This document shows, in pieces, positions 17,046-26,137 of a stretch of 64,000 nucleotides of DNA. Source of the stretch: Pengzhenrongella sicca. Lineage in GTDB: Bacteria; Actinomycetota; Actinomycetes; Actinomycetales; Cellulomonadaceae. The stretch is taken from NCBI RefSeq assembly GCF_017569225.1, contig NZ_CP071868.1:4216001-4280000 (forward strand), read 5' to 3'. Under the pieces are notes generated by a model. It searched no databases and was not told the origin of the DNA. It saw only the letters and a list, made by a program, of their open reading frames with translations. Numbering within the stretch: position 1 is the first letter of the stretch; each line of letters starts with the position of its first letter. Position numbers and translations under genes: made by a program.

Positions 17046-19088
17046 TCAGAAGATCCTGCGGCCCTGCGCGTCCGGCACCCCCGACTTCCGGAAGAAGTAC
17101 GTGTTGATCTGGTCGCGCCACTCGCGCGCGCTGCGGTCCTGCTCGACGAGCAGCTCGGCGACCCGGGCGAACAGGTCCCCCGGCACTCCGCCTTCGAGCT
17201 CCGCCCACTCGCGCAGCATCTCGTCCGTGCGCTCCACGCCCGCGAAGTGCGTGTCGTAGATGTGCTGGATCACCGTCGACCCCGAGTTCAGTACGTGGCC
17301 GTACGGCACGTGGTGGAAGAACAGCACGAGCTCGTCCGGGCAGGTCTCGAGCGACTCGTAGACGTCCCGCCACGGCTGCGGGTACTGGCCCGCGAAGCCC
17401 GTTCCCGTTGCACGGGTGCGGTCAACGCCGACGCCGTCGCGATCGGCGAAGTGGTACGTGCCCCAGGGGGTGTATTCGTAGCTGTCGACGCCCGGTCCGT
17501 AGTGGTGGCGGGTCGAGCTCACCATGAAGCCGACGCCGAGCGGAGCCGTGTAGCTCTCGTACGTGCGCCATGACCCGTCCATGAGACTGTGCAGCGCGCG
17601 GCGCACCCCCGCGGACGCCTGCGGAAGAGTGAGGCCGATCCATTCGTCCAGGAGCGCCGTGGGCGACGACGATGGGGCCCACGCCAGCCGCCCGAACGCA
17701 TACAGGTTGGCCTGCGCGAGCGGGTGCCCAGTCCAGAACGCGTCGTCGCCGACGTTCGAGACGGCCACGACACCGCCGTCGGCGGCCTCCGAGACCGTTG
17801 ACCCGGTCTGCCCCCATGGGCGGAATCCGAGCACCTCGCTCCACAACGGCGCCAGGTAGCACACATGCCGCTGCTGGCCGGTGTACTCCTGAGTCACCTG
17901 GAACTCCACCGCGAGCCTGGTAGCGCTCATCGCAGCGATGACGGGCGACACGGGCTCACGCGGCTGGAAGTCGATCGGGCCGTACTTCACCTGGAGCACG
18001 ACGTTCTCGTCGAACTGCCCGTTCAGGGGCGCGAAGTGGTCGAACGCGGCGCGAGCCCGGTCCGTCGACCGGTCGCGCCAGTCCTGGCGGTGGTTGTAGA
18101 CGAACGCTCGCCAGTGCACGATGCCGCCGAACGGTGCGAGCGCGCGGGCCAGCAGGTTGGCGCCGTCGGCGTGGTTGCGTCCGTAAGCGAACGGACCGGG
18201 CTGCCCCTCGGAATCGGCCTTGACCACATAGCCGCCGAAGTCACTGATGGCCGCGTAGACCGCGGCGGTCGCCGTGGCCCACCACTGCGCAACCTCCGGC
18301 ATGAGCGGGTCCGCCGTGGGCAGTCCGCCAAGGCTGATCGGGGCCGCGAAGGTCACGGACAGATGCAAGCGGATGCCCCACGGGCGGAACACGTCGGCGA
18401 GGCGGCGCACATCGTCCAGGTCCGCGGTGAGCAGGCGTGCCGCGTCGGGGCCGACGTTCACGTTGTTGATCGAGACCCGGTTCACCCCCGCTGCTGCGAG
18501 AAGCCGGGCGTACCGGGCGACTCGGGAGAGGTCGCCGCGAACCTTCCCGTCACAGAAGAACAGGGAAGCGCCGGCGTAGCCGCGCTCCACCTGGCCCATC
18601 ACGGGATGCACGCTCACGTTGTCCCAGTGGTCGAGCATCCGCAGGGCGTGCGCCGGCTCGTGGCGCTCGGCTGGCGCGTTCGACCCTCGGAGTGCCGTGG
18701 GGGTACGCACGAGGTGGAACCAGCCGTACAGGAGGCCGGATCCGCCACCCGCGACCACCGCGGTCACGCCATCCACGCGCGCCACGGCGAAGCCCTCAGG
18801 GCCGAGCGGGTCCCGGCCGGTCGCGAGCGCAGCGGCGACGGCCGGGTGGTGCGCCTCGGTCCCGCCGGCCAGGTCTGCCGCCAGCGCCAGGACGACGTCA
18901 GCTCCGAGGGCGAGGTCATCGAGCAGCTGGCCGCCCCACCGCGTCGTGGCCGCGAGCGCGTCGGCGCGCACGGTGTCGGCTCGCAGCTCGCTACCCAGCA
19001 CGAGCACGCGCAACGCACCGATCGGGGCCAAGGCCTCGGCAGGGAGCCAGGCGGCGTGCTCGGTGGTGACGGTGTCTAGGGCAGTCAT
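17046..19088 (-). CDS. Alpha-glucuronidase, GH67
   Basis: Cytoplasmic GH67 alpha-glucuronidase, 680 residues, which removes (4-O-methyl-)glucuronic acid from the non-reducing end of xylo-oligosaccharides. No signal peptide. Family features include LLYGWFHLVR, RVSINNVNVG, GGYVVKADSEGQPGPFAYGR (with a catalytic carboxylate), WRAFVYN, EFQVTQEYTGQQRH and the C-terminal NTYFFRKSGVPDAQGR. The start has GGAGG eight bases upstream and overlaps the GH42 stop by four bases. It is the last gene of the xylan operon; the reading frame is open far upstream but that part mirrors the GH42 gene. Confidence 0.95.
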   Translation of the reverse strand: MTALDTVTTEHAAWLPAEALAPIGALRVLVLGSELRADTVRADALAATTRWGGQLLDDLALGADVVLALAADLAGGTEAHHPAVAAALATGRDPLGPEGFAVARVDGVTAVVAGGGSGLLYGWFHLVRTPTALRGSNAPAERHEPAHALRMLDHWDNVSVHPVMGQVERGYAGASLFFCDGKVRGDLSRVARYARLLAAAGVNRVSINNVNVGPDAARLLTADLDDVRRLADVFRPWGIRLHLSVTFAAPISLGGLPTADPLMPEVAQWWATATAAVYAAISDFGGYVVKADSEGQPGPFAYGRNHADGANLLARALAPFGGIVHWRAFVYNHRQDWRDRSTDRARAAFDHFAPLNGQFDENVVLQVKYGPIDFQPREPVSPVIAAMSATRLAVEFQVTQEYTGQQRHVCYLAPLWSEVLGFRPWGQTGSTVSEAADGGVVAVSNVGDDAFWTGHPLAQANLYAFGRLAWAPSSSPTALLDEWIGLTLPQASAGVRRALHSLMDGSWRTYESYTAPLGVGFMVSSTRHHYGPGVDSYEYTPWGTYHFADRDGVGVDRTRATGTGFAGQYPQPWRDVYESLETCPDELVLFFHHVPYGHVLNSGSTVIQHIYDTHFAGVERTDEMLREWAELEGGVPGDLFARVAELLVEQDRSAREWRDQINTYFFRKSGVPDAQGRRIF

Positions 19089-21163
19089 CGGGATCCTCCA
19101 TCGATGTGGTCTTCTCGCAGCACGACGACGTCCGTCGGCTCGAGCCGCAGCAGGTCTCCCCGCTCGATCCGCCGCCCCGTGAGCAGGTCGGTACCCGACG
19201 CATGCGCGGGGACCTCGACCGCGTCGAGCGAGTGGTTGAGCAGGAAGGCGGTGCGCTCCCCGGCGCGCGTGCGGACTGTCATCTCGAGGTCGGTCAGGTC
19301 GGCGTAAGGCCCGACGAGCCCATGCCGGCCGACGGCGTTGCGCACGACCCAGGCCACGCCGTCGTCGTCGAGCACGGTTGCGACATACCAGGCCTCGCCG
19401 CGGCCGACGCCGCCGGGCCGGTGCCGCGTGACGGCGGGGGTGCCCGCGTAGAAGTCGGCCCCGTAGGTGCCGATCACGTCCGCGCCCTCGGGGACGACGA
19501 TCTCCATGATCTGGGATCCGCCGGCGACGACGGAGTCCGCATCGTCGGGTGCGTCCGGGGCGCGCAGCGTCACGGGGTTGGTGACACCCGGCTCCTGGGA
19601 GTCCGTCTCCTCGACGCGCAGCCCGAAGAGCCCGGCGAGGGGGCCCGGGGCGTCGGCGAGGAACGCGTTGTCGGACTCGTTGACGCGGCCCGTGAGGAAA
19701 GTCGAGACCACGGTGCCGCCACGGGTCGCGACGGCGGTGAGCCGGGCGGCAAGATCGCCCTTGACCATGTGCAGCAACGGCGCGAACACCGCGTCGTACC
19801 CGGTCAGTTCTGCCGTCACCGGGACGACGTCGACGTCGATCCCCGCCTGCCACAGCGCGCGGTAGTAGGAGAGGACGACCTGCGGGTACCGCACATGTCG
19901 GTTCAGGCCGTCGGTCATCTCCACCGCCCACCAGCTGTCCCAGTCGAACAGCACCGCGACCCGCGCCGGCGTGCGCGCCCCGAGCACGGCGTCGCCGAGC
20001 CGCCGGAGCTGCGCGCCGAGCGCCGCGACCTCGCGGAAGGCGCGGGTGTTTGTGCGGCCCGCGTGGTCGAGCACTGCGCCGTGGTACTTCTCGCAGGCAC
20101 CCCGGGACTGGCGCAGCTGGAAAAAGAGCACGGCGTCGGCTCCATGCGCGACCGACTGCCAGGACCACAAGCCCATCACGCCGGGCCGCTTGACCGGATT
20201 CACATCGCGGCTCGCGGTGATCGTCGGTGTCTGCTCCATCACCCAGAACGGCGCGCCGCCCTTGAGTCCGCGCATCAGGTCGTGCGCGAAGGCCATGCGG
20301 ACGTGCTCGCGCGGACCCGGCGGGTAGTTGTCCCAGGACGCGAAGTCGAGGTGCTCCGCCCAGCGGTGGTAGTCGACCGGGCGGTACATGCCCATGAAGT
20401 TGGTCGTCGCGGGGCGGCTCGGGTCCACCCGACGGATCGCGGCGAGCTCGTCGGTGTAGTTGCGCAGCATCGCGTCCGACATGAAGCGGTTGTAGTCGAG
20501 CGTGATGCCCTGGAAGGCGGTGTGGTCCGGTCCCCGCCAGTGCTCGCTCAGGGCGTTCGGGGGGACGATGTGGTCCCAGTCGCTGAAGAGGTGCGACCAG
20601 AAGATCGTGTTCCACGCGTCGTTCAGGGCCGTCAGCGTGCCGTAGCGGGCCTGCAGCCATACCCGGAATGCCACCGCGCAGTTCTCGCAGTAGCAGGATC
20701 CGCCGTACTCGTTCCCGATGTGCCAGGCGATGATCGCAGGGTTGGCTGCGTACCGCTCCGCGATCCGGCCGGCGAGGGACGCCGACAGCCGCTGGAAGAC
20801 CGGCGAGCTGGGGCACGCGTTTTGACGCTGGCCGTAAACGTGCCGGCGGCCCTCGAAATCGGTGCGGGTCACCTCGGGGTGCTGGTGCGCGAGCCACGGC
20901 GGCAGCGCTCCCGTCGCGGTTGCGAGGACGATCTGGCGTCCCTGCGCGCTCACGGCCTCGATGATCTCGTCGAGGCGAGAGAAGTCGTACGCGTCCTCGC
21001 CCGTCTGCACGTACGACCACGCGAAGACGCCGAGGGTGACGGTGTCGATCGACGCGGCCCCGAAGGCGGCGGCGTCCTCGTCCCACACCGGCCGGGGCCA
21101 CTGCTCCGGGTTGTAGTCCCCTCCGTAAGGAGTGGACGTCGTGGGCGGCAGTGTCGCTGTCAT
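19085..21163 (-). CDS. Beta-galactosidase, GH42
   Basis: GH42 enzyme, 692 residues, no signal peptide. The N-terminus (PYGGDYNPEQWPRPVW) is typical. The acid/base Glu lies in AWHIGNEYGG and the nucleophile Glu in PFWVMEQTPT. A zinc site is suggested by CYCENC and the upstream cysteine in QRQNACPSSP. GH42 enzymes cleave beta-galactosides; within a xylan operon it may remove galactose side chains or act on an arabinoside (inference). Its stop overlaps GH67 and its start overlaps the YesL-like gene, so the three are translationally coupled. Confidence 0.95.
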   Translation of the reverse strand: MTATLPPTTSTPYGGDYNPEQWPRPVWDEDAAAFGAASIDTVTLGVFAWSYVQTGEDAYDFSRLDEIIEAVSAQGRQIVLATATGALPPWLAHQHPEVTRTDFEGRRHVYGQRQNACPSSPVFQRLSASLAGRIAERYAANPAIIAWHIGNEYGGSCYCENCAVAFRVWLQARYGTLTALNDAWNTIFWSHLFSDWDHIVPPNALSEHWRGPDHTAFQGITLDYNRFMSDAMLRNYTDELAAIRRVDPSRPATTNFMGMYRPVDYHRWAEHLDFASWDNYPPGPREHVRMAFAHDLMRGLKGGAPFWVMEQTPTITASRDVNPVKRPGVMGLWSWQSVAHGADAVLFFQLRQSRGACEKYHGAVLDHAGRTNTRAFREVAALGAQLRRLGDAVLGARTPARVAVLFDWDSWWAVEMTDGLNRHVRYPQVVLSYYRALWQAGIDVDVVPVTAELTGYDAVFAPLLHMVKGDLAARLTAVATRGGTVVSTFLTGRVNESDNAFLADAPGPLAGLFGLRVEETDSQEPGVTNPVTLRAPDAPDDADSVVAGGSQIMEIVVPEGADVIGTYGADFYAGTPAVTRHRPGGVGRGEAWYVATVLDDDGVAWVVRNAVGRHGLVGPYADLTDLEMTVRTRAGERTAFLLNHSLDAVEVPAHASGTDLLTGRRIERGDLLRLEPTDVVVLREDHIDGGSR

Positions 21164-21870
21164 GCGGTGAAGTTCTCCTCGAGATCCGCGATCAGGGGAC
21201 GGGCGTTGTAGAGCAGGGCAAAGGCGAACAGGGAGCCGAGGCCCGCGAGCACCCAGTCGGATGTGAACAGGACGGTCCCGATCGCGACGACGAGCACGGC
21301 GAACGCGCCGACAGTGACGCGCGGCAGCCGGCCCAGGTAAAAGATGCTCAGCCGCGCCGCGTCTCGGGTGCGCAGCGCGAAGAACGACGTCGCCACGAGC
21401 ATGTTGGTCGTCCAGAGCGCGAGCACGACGAGCAGCGTCACCTCGACGGCGAGGATGGCGCCGCGAACCGCCGCGGGGACCGCGACGGCGTCGAGACCGG
21501 TGAGGTTGACGGCGACGACCCCCGCGGCCACGAGCGCGGGGATCCACCAGCGGAGGACGTCCTTCGCATTCGCGCGGTAGCCCCGCCAGAACGCACGGGT
21601 CGGCTCGAGGTTGCGTTCAGCGCGGTAGGCGCGCCAGGCGTACAGCGCCGCCGACAGCGCTGGGCCGAAGGGGATCAATGCGAGCGCCGCCAGCGGGAGG
21701 TTCGAGGGATCCGCGACCAACGCCACGAGCAGGGCGATGCCGGGCGCCGCCGCGAGCAGCAGGTGCAGCTCGATGAGGAGCACCTGGTAGACGACGGACG
21801 CCCAACGAGCGAGCGCGCCGTCGCCGAACTGCTGCGGCCCGTCCATCGAGGTCCTGCTCGGCATCGTCAT
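21160..21870 (-). CDS. YesL-family (DUF624) membrane protein
   Basis: Integral membrane protein of 236 residues with about five hydrophobic helices, matching the YesL/DUF624 family often found in polysaccharide-utilisation operons of Gram-positive bacteria. Visible markers are the PFGPALSAALYAWRAYRAERN segment and FWRGYRANAKDVLRWW. Function unknown; it travels with CUT1 permeases and glycosidases. The ATG at 21870 overlaps the stop of the GH39 gene by four bases and is preferred to an in-frame ATG six codons earlier. Confidence 0.8.
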   Translation of the reverse strand: MTMPSRTSMDGPQQFGDGALARWASVVYQVLLIELHLLLAAAPGIALLVALVADPSNLPLAALALIPFGPALSAALYAWRAYRAERNLEPTRAFWRGYRANAKDVLRWWIPALVAAGVVAVNLTGLDAVAVPAAVRGAILAVEVTLLVVLALWTTNMLVATSFFALRTRDAARLSIFYLGRLPRVTVGAFAVLVVAIGTVLFTSDWVLAGLGSLFAFALLYNARPLIADLEENFTA

Positions 21871-23414
21871 ACGCCGCTCTCCGCCCACTGCCCCTGGCCC
21901 AGCAGCCGCGAGTCGTCGAGGCTGGGGTGCTCGCCAGCAGCCGCGGGCAGCAGTTCGATGAGGGTGACCTCGTGGCGATTCAGGCGGACGTCGAGGCGAA
22001 CGCGCCCGCCGTCGCCGACGGTCATGCGCTGGTGGTGCAGCGCAGGGACCGCCGCGGCGCGCAGCAGGTCGAGCTGGTGCAGCGAGGGCTGGTGCGGGCG
22101 CCCGAGGTCGCGCCAGGCCGTCCAGGCGTTGCCGTCGTCCTCGTCGACGCTACGGCGGACGATGGCGACTGCGTCGCCCGTTGCCTGTCCGGTCGGCAGG
22201 TCGAGGCTCAGCTCGTGGTGAGCCGGGGCGGAGCCGTACGGCCCGTCGTCGGAGCCGCCGAGGGGCTGCCACGCGAGCACGACGATCCGGCCGTCGTCGT
22301 GGCGGGTCACGAGGTGATCGGCACCGCGGGCGAGGATGTGTCGCCCTGCCCGGGCCATGAACGCGTACAGGTGGAACGTCGGCTTCGGGATGCCCCGGTG
22401 GGTCAGCAGGCCGAACCCGCCGTGGAAGAAGGAGGTCGGCACACCGACCTCCTCGAAGACGTCCGCGAAGGTCCAGTACGAGAACGAGTCGACGAGATCG
22501 CCACCGCCTGCGAGCACCGGGGCGAGGTACGCGGCGTTGTACGCCGTGTCGTGGATCGGGTTGGTCGGGTTGTACGAGGTGTTGAACTCGGTGATGTGTA
22601 CCGGCAGGTGCTCAAGACCGGTGCCGGCGAGGTGCGCGCGCGGCGCCGCGAACTGATCGAGCAGGCCTTGCGGGGCCGTGAGCGTCTGGTAGACCCCGAA
22701 CGGGATGTGCTGCGTCGGACCGGAGGAGTAGGCGTGCCGGGAGACGAAGTCGATCGGCACGTCGCGGGACGCGACGAACTCGGCGAATGGCGCCCACCAG
22801 TGGTCCGCACCCGGGGAGATCGCCGGTCCGCCGACCTGGAGCCCGGCATCGACGTCCTTGACCGTACGGGCCGTGACCTCGTACAGGTGCAGGTACTCGG
22901 CCTGGTCGGCGTTCTCCCAGAAGTCGGTGAGGTTCGGCTCGTTCCACACCTCGATGGGCCACGTCCGGACCTCGTCGGCGCCGTACCGGTCGATCAGGTG
23001 GCGCAGGGTCGCGGCCACGAGTGCAGCCCACTCGGGGTACGACGACGGCGGCGTGACGTTTCCGAGCCACCAGAACACGGTCTGGGTCCCCGAGGCCAGC
23101 CCCGCGGGCATGAAGCCCAGCTCGAGGAACGGTTTGATCCCCAGGCTGAGCCACGAGTCGATCACCTGGTCGACGTACGTGAAGTTGTGGTGCACCTGCC
23201 GCGTGCCGTCGACCTGGACGGGGCGGTGGACACCCATCTTGTCGTCGAATAGCCCGTGCCCACGCAGGTACCGGAAGCCGATCTGCTCCTGGACGATCGC
23301 CAAGGAGTCGCGGTAGTCGCTGCGGAGTGCGAGCTCGACGCGGCCGGTGCCGACGCACTGACGCCAGGCGTCGGTGAGCTCGCCGATCGGTACAGACGGG
23401 ACCACGGTAGACAT
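21867..23414 (-). CDS. Beta-xylosidase, GH39
   Basis: GH39 beta-D-xylosidase of 515 residues, cytoplasmic. The acid/base Glu is in IEVWNEPNL and the nucleophile Glu in VHITEFNTSYNP. The N-terminal RYLRGHGLFDDKMG and LGFMPAGLASG segments are characteristic. It releases xylose from xylo-oligosaccharides after uptake. The start follows AAAGGAG with eight-base spacing. A 105-base gap with a strong hairpin separates it from the sugar-binding protein gene. Confidence 0.95.
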   Translation of the reverse strand: MSTVVPSVPIGELTDAWRQCVGTGRVELALRSDYRDSLAIVQEQIGFRYLRGHGLFDDKMGVHRPVQVDGTRQVHHNFTYVDQVIDSWLSLGIKPFLELGFMPAGLASGTQTVFWWLGNVTPPSSYPEWAALVAATLRHLIDRYGADEVRTWPIEVWNEPNLTDFWENADQAEYLHLYEVTARTVKDVDAGLQVGGPAISPGADHWWAPFAEFVASRDVPIDFVSRHAYSSGPTQHIPFGVYQTLTAPQGLLDQFAAPRAHLAGTGLEHLPVHITEFNTSYNPTNPIHDTAYNAAYLAPVLAGGGDLVDSFSYWTFADVFEEVGVPTSFFHGGFGLLTHRGIPKPTFHLYAFMARAGRHILARGADHLVTRHDDGRIVVLAWQPLGGSDDGPYGSAPAHHELSLDLPTGQATGDAVAIVRRSVDEDDGNAWTAWRDLGRPHQPSLHQLDLLRAAAVPALHHQRMTVGDGGRVRLDVRLNRHEVTLIELLPAAAGEHPSLDDSRLLGQGQWAESGV

Positions 23415-23470
23415 CGGTGCTCCTTTGAGCGAGGGGTACGTGGTGGGTCGAGGGGAACGTGTCGGTGCCG

Positions 23471-23512
23471 CGCGGGTGCGGCGGGCAAGGTGGCTCGCCC
23501 ACCGCACCCGCG
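23471..23512 (-). terminator. Long hairpin after the sugar-binding-protein gene
   Basis: Arms 23471-23486 (CGCGGGTGCGGCGGGC) and 23497-23512 form a 16-bp stem with one mismatch and a 10-base loop, eight bases past the stop codon of the binding-protein gene. No U-run follows on the minus strand. It is more likely a partial terminator or RNA-stabilising structure that lets the binding protein be made in excess over the downstream enzymes. Confidence 0.5.
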
Positions 23513-23519
23513 GACGGTC

Positions 23520-25136
23520 TCAGCCGGACGTCTCCTCGAACCGTTCGTGGGCAGAGTTGACCAGATCGATGTAGTCGGTCGAGCCCTTCCCCTCGAGCTC
23601 GCTGACGTAGTCGTCCCACTCGTCCAGGTCACGCTGACCGAGGATGAACTGCAGCGCCATCTGCTTGGCGTAGTCCGTGAGCGGGGTCTCCCACAGCGTC
23701 ACCTGTTCGCGCTCCAGCTCGTCGAACGGGTACGACGGCGGGATGGGCGACAGCTCCTTCGTGAGCATCTCGTCCTGGAACGCGATCTCTTCGTCCGAGA
23801 ACGTGGACTGCAGGAGCGCGGTGGTACCGCCGTAGGCGAACACGCCACCGGCGAACCCGAAGTCCTTCTGCAGATGCTTCGTCGCGGTGGGGTTGAGCCC
23901 GACGTAGTCGATGTCGGCGGCGAGGGTGAACGCCCCGTCGGCGTCCTTGGTGTAGGTCGTCCCCTCGACGCCCCACTTGGCCATCTCCTGGCCTTCGTCC
24001 GAGTACCACAGCCAGTCGATGAACTGCATCATGGCCACGAAGTTCTCGTTCTCGACGACGTTCGCGTTCAGCATGATCCCGTTCTCGAGACGCGAGGTTC
24101 CGACGATCGCGTCGCCGGGCAGCGGGATCTTCGCGACGGTCGCGCCGGGGACCGCGGAGGTCAGCGCGGCGCGGTAGTCGTTCACGACGATCTGAGCGTT
24201 GGTGCTGATCGCGAAGGACTTGCCCGTCGTGAACTTCTGGATGGCGGTGTCCTCGTCCTGGGTGAAGCTCTCGGGGTCCATCAGGCCCTCATCGACGAGC
24301 GATTTGAAGTACTCGATGGTCTCCTTGTACGCGGCCGACGAGCCGGTGAACTCGAACTCCTCCGAGTCCGGGTTCCAGTTCGCGTTCTTGTAGGCCCATT
24401 TTCCGGCGCTCGTCCCGAAGTCCTGGGCGACGAGGCCAAGGATGTTGTCGCCAAAGAAGCGGTCGGAGAACGGGTAGGAGTCGGGGTACGCAGCCTTGAT
24501 CTCGACGAGCACGTCGTGGAAGTCGGCCCACGTCTCGGGATTCTCGAGCCCGAGCTCGGCCATGACGTCCGTGCGTATCGCCACCGTGTAGTCCTGCCAC
24601 GCGGCTTCGTGCAGGCCGGGAAGAACGTAGAACTTTCCGTCCGCCTGGCGCAGGGTGTCGAGGTTCGCCTCGAGGCCCCACTCCTTGACCTTCGCCTGGA
24701 AGTTGGGCATGAGATCCACGTAGTCGCTCACCGCGAGGACCGCGCCGGACGCGACGAACGGTGTCTCCTGGCCCGGGTAGGTCTTGGGGATGATCGACGG
24801 CGCGTCACCGGCCCCGATCAGCAGGCTGCGCTTCTGGTCGTAGTCCGCCGCCGGCACGATCGTCGCGTCGAGCGTGACGTTCGTACGCCCGGTGATCTCG
24901 TCCCACACCATCCAGTCCGCGTTGTACGCGTAACTCGGGCTGTCGCTGTAGAGCATGGAGAGGTCCAGCGGCTCTGTCGCCGTGAACGTGTCCCCGACCT
25001 TGAAGTCCGTCATGGCGCCGACAGTGTTCGCTGTGGCGTCGCCCTCCTCTTCGGCAGCTCCGCCGCAGGCCGTCAGGCCCAGGGCCAGCAGTGCCGCGAT
25101 CGCGACCGCCGGTGTCGTTCTCCGTCGAACAGACAT
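23520..25136 (-). CDS. Extracellular sugar-binding lipoprotein (CUT1 ABC transporter)
   Basis: Solute-binding protein of 538 residues anchored as a lipoprotein: signal peptide MSVRRRTTPAVAIAALLALG followed by lipobox LTAC (Cys about residue 24). The long form (over 500 residues) with FAYGGTTALLQSTFSD and LWYSDEGQEMAKWGVEGTTY is typical of LplA/YtcQ-like proteins that work with LplB/YtcP permeases. Expected ligand: xylo-oligosaccharides, possibly acidic or aldouronic ones given GH67 (inference). The start has AAAGGA nine bases upstream. Confidence 0.92.
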   Translation of the reverse strand: MSVRRRTTPAVAIAALLALGLTACGGAAEEEGDATANTVGAMTDFKVGDTFTATEPLDLSMLYSDSPSYAYNADWMVWDEITGRTNVTLDATIVPAADYDQKRSLLIGAGDAPSIIPKTYPGQETPFVASGAVLAVSDYVDLMPNFQAKVKEWGLEANLDTLRQADGKFYVLPGLHEAAWQDYTVAIRTDVMAELGLENPETWADFHDVLVEIKAAYPDSYPFSDRFFGDNILGLVAQDFGTSAGKWAYKNANWNPDSEEFEFTGSSAAYKETIEYFKSLVDEGLMDPESFTQDEDTAIQKFTTGKSFAISTNAQIVVNDYRAALTSAVPGATVAKIPLPGDAIVGTSRLENGIMLNANVVENENFVAMMQFIDWLWYSDEGQEMAKWGVEGTTYTKDADGAFTLAADIDYVGLNPTATKHLQKDFGFAGGVFAYGGTTALLQSTFSDEEIAFQDEMLTKELSPIPPSYPFDELEREQVTLWETPLTDYAKQMALQFILGQRDLDEWDDYVSELEGKGSTDYIDLVNSAHERFEETSG

Positions 25137-25204
25137 TGCGTTTCCTTTCGAGTGAACGCCACCGACAGCGAGCTGCCGAGCGTCGTCAGCGCCGCCATGG
25201 CGCG

Positions 25205-26137
25205 TCACTGCTTGACCGAGCCGAGCATGACGCCCGACACGAAGTACTTCTGGATGAAGGGATAGATGCAGAGGATCGGCAGCACCGTGAGCACCATCGT
25301 CACGGACTTGATGTTTGCGGCCGTCTGCGCGAGGTCACTGGTGCCGGCTCCTGTCGACATCGCGCTCGACGCCCCGGAGATGAGGTTGCGGAGATAGATG
25401 GTGACCGGGAACAGCTCCGCCTTGTCCATGTACAGGAAGGCCGCGAACCACGAGTTCCAGAAGCTCACCGCGTAGAACAGGACCATCGTGGCGAGCACCG
25501 CCTTGGACAGCGGCAGCACGATCCGCAGCAGCACGCCGTAGGTGCTGAGCCCGTCGATCTGCGCGGCCTCCTCGAGCTCGACCGGCATGTTCTCGAAGAA
25601 CGACTTCATCACGAGGAGGTTGAACACGGAGATCGCGTTGGGCAGGACGATCGCCCAGAGCGTGTTCTTCAGTCCGAGCCCACTGATGAGCACGTAGTTG
25701 GGGATGAGGCCACCGTTGAAGAACATCGTGAAGACGGCGATGCCTATCAGCAGGCCGCGCCCCCGCAGTCCCCGCTTGGAGATCACGTAGGCGTAGCAGG
25801 TCGTCAGCACGATCGCGATGACCGTCGCGACCACCGTGTACACCACGGTGTTCCTGTAGGAGGTCCAGAACACCGAGTCGCTCATCACGAGCTGATAGGT
25901 GGTGAGGTTGAACCCGCGCGGGACGAGGTTGACCTGCCCGGTGCGGATGTAGGTCTCTGAGCTGAACGACTGCGCGACGATGTTGACGAACGGGTACAGC
26001 GTCGCGGCGACGATCAGCAGCAGCACGATCGTGTTGAACACCTGGAAGACGCGCGAGCTGCGGGAGTCACGCAGGCCGGTCCGGGTGCGGGGCGCGGTGA
26101 TCTTGTCGGCGAACGTGGCCGGATCGAGGGCTACCAC
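25205..26137 (-). CDS. CUT1 sugar ABC transporter permease (YtcP/LplC-like)
   Basis: Inner-membrane permease of 310 residues, six membrane helices. The EAA-loop lies in ELEEAAQIDGLSTYGVLLRIVLP, and the C-terminus IQKYFVSGVMLGSVKQ is typical of this class. Start: GTG overlapping the end of the previous permease by seven bases, with GGGAG eight bases upstream. It forms the channel with the neighbouring LplB-like permease. No ATPase gene is present, so a shared MsmK/MsmX-type ATPase elsewhere is expected. Confidence 0.93.
   Translation of the reverse strand: MVALDPATFADKITAPRTRTGLRDSRSSRVFQVFNTIVLLLIVAATLYPFVNIVAQSFSSETYIRTGQVNLVPRGFNLTTYQLVMSDSVFWTSYRNTVVYTVVATVIAIVLTTCYAYVISKRGLRGRGLLIGIAVFTMFFNGGLIPNYVLISGLGLKNTLWAIVLPNAISVFNLLVMKSFFENMPVELEEAAQIDGLSTYGVLLRIVLPLSKAVLATMVLFYAVSFWNSWFAAFLYMDKAELFPVTIYLRNLISGASSAMSTGAGTSDLAQTAANIKSVTMVLTVLPILCIYPFIQKYFVSGVMLGSVKQ

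Noticed and set aside
19089-21101. Apparent N-terminal extension of the GH67 gene through the GH42 region
   Set aside because: The extra part is a shifted reading of the GH42 gene; GH67 has its own GGAGG site and family-like start at 19088.
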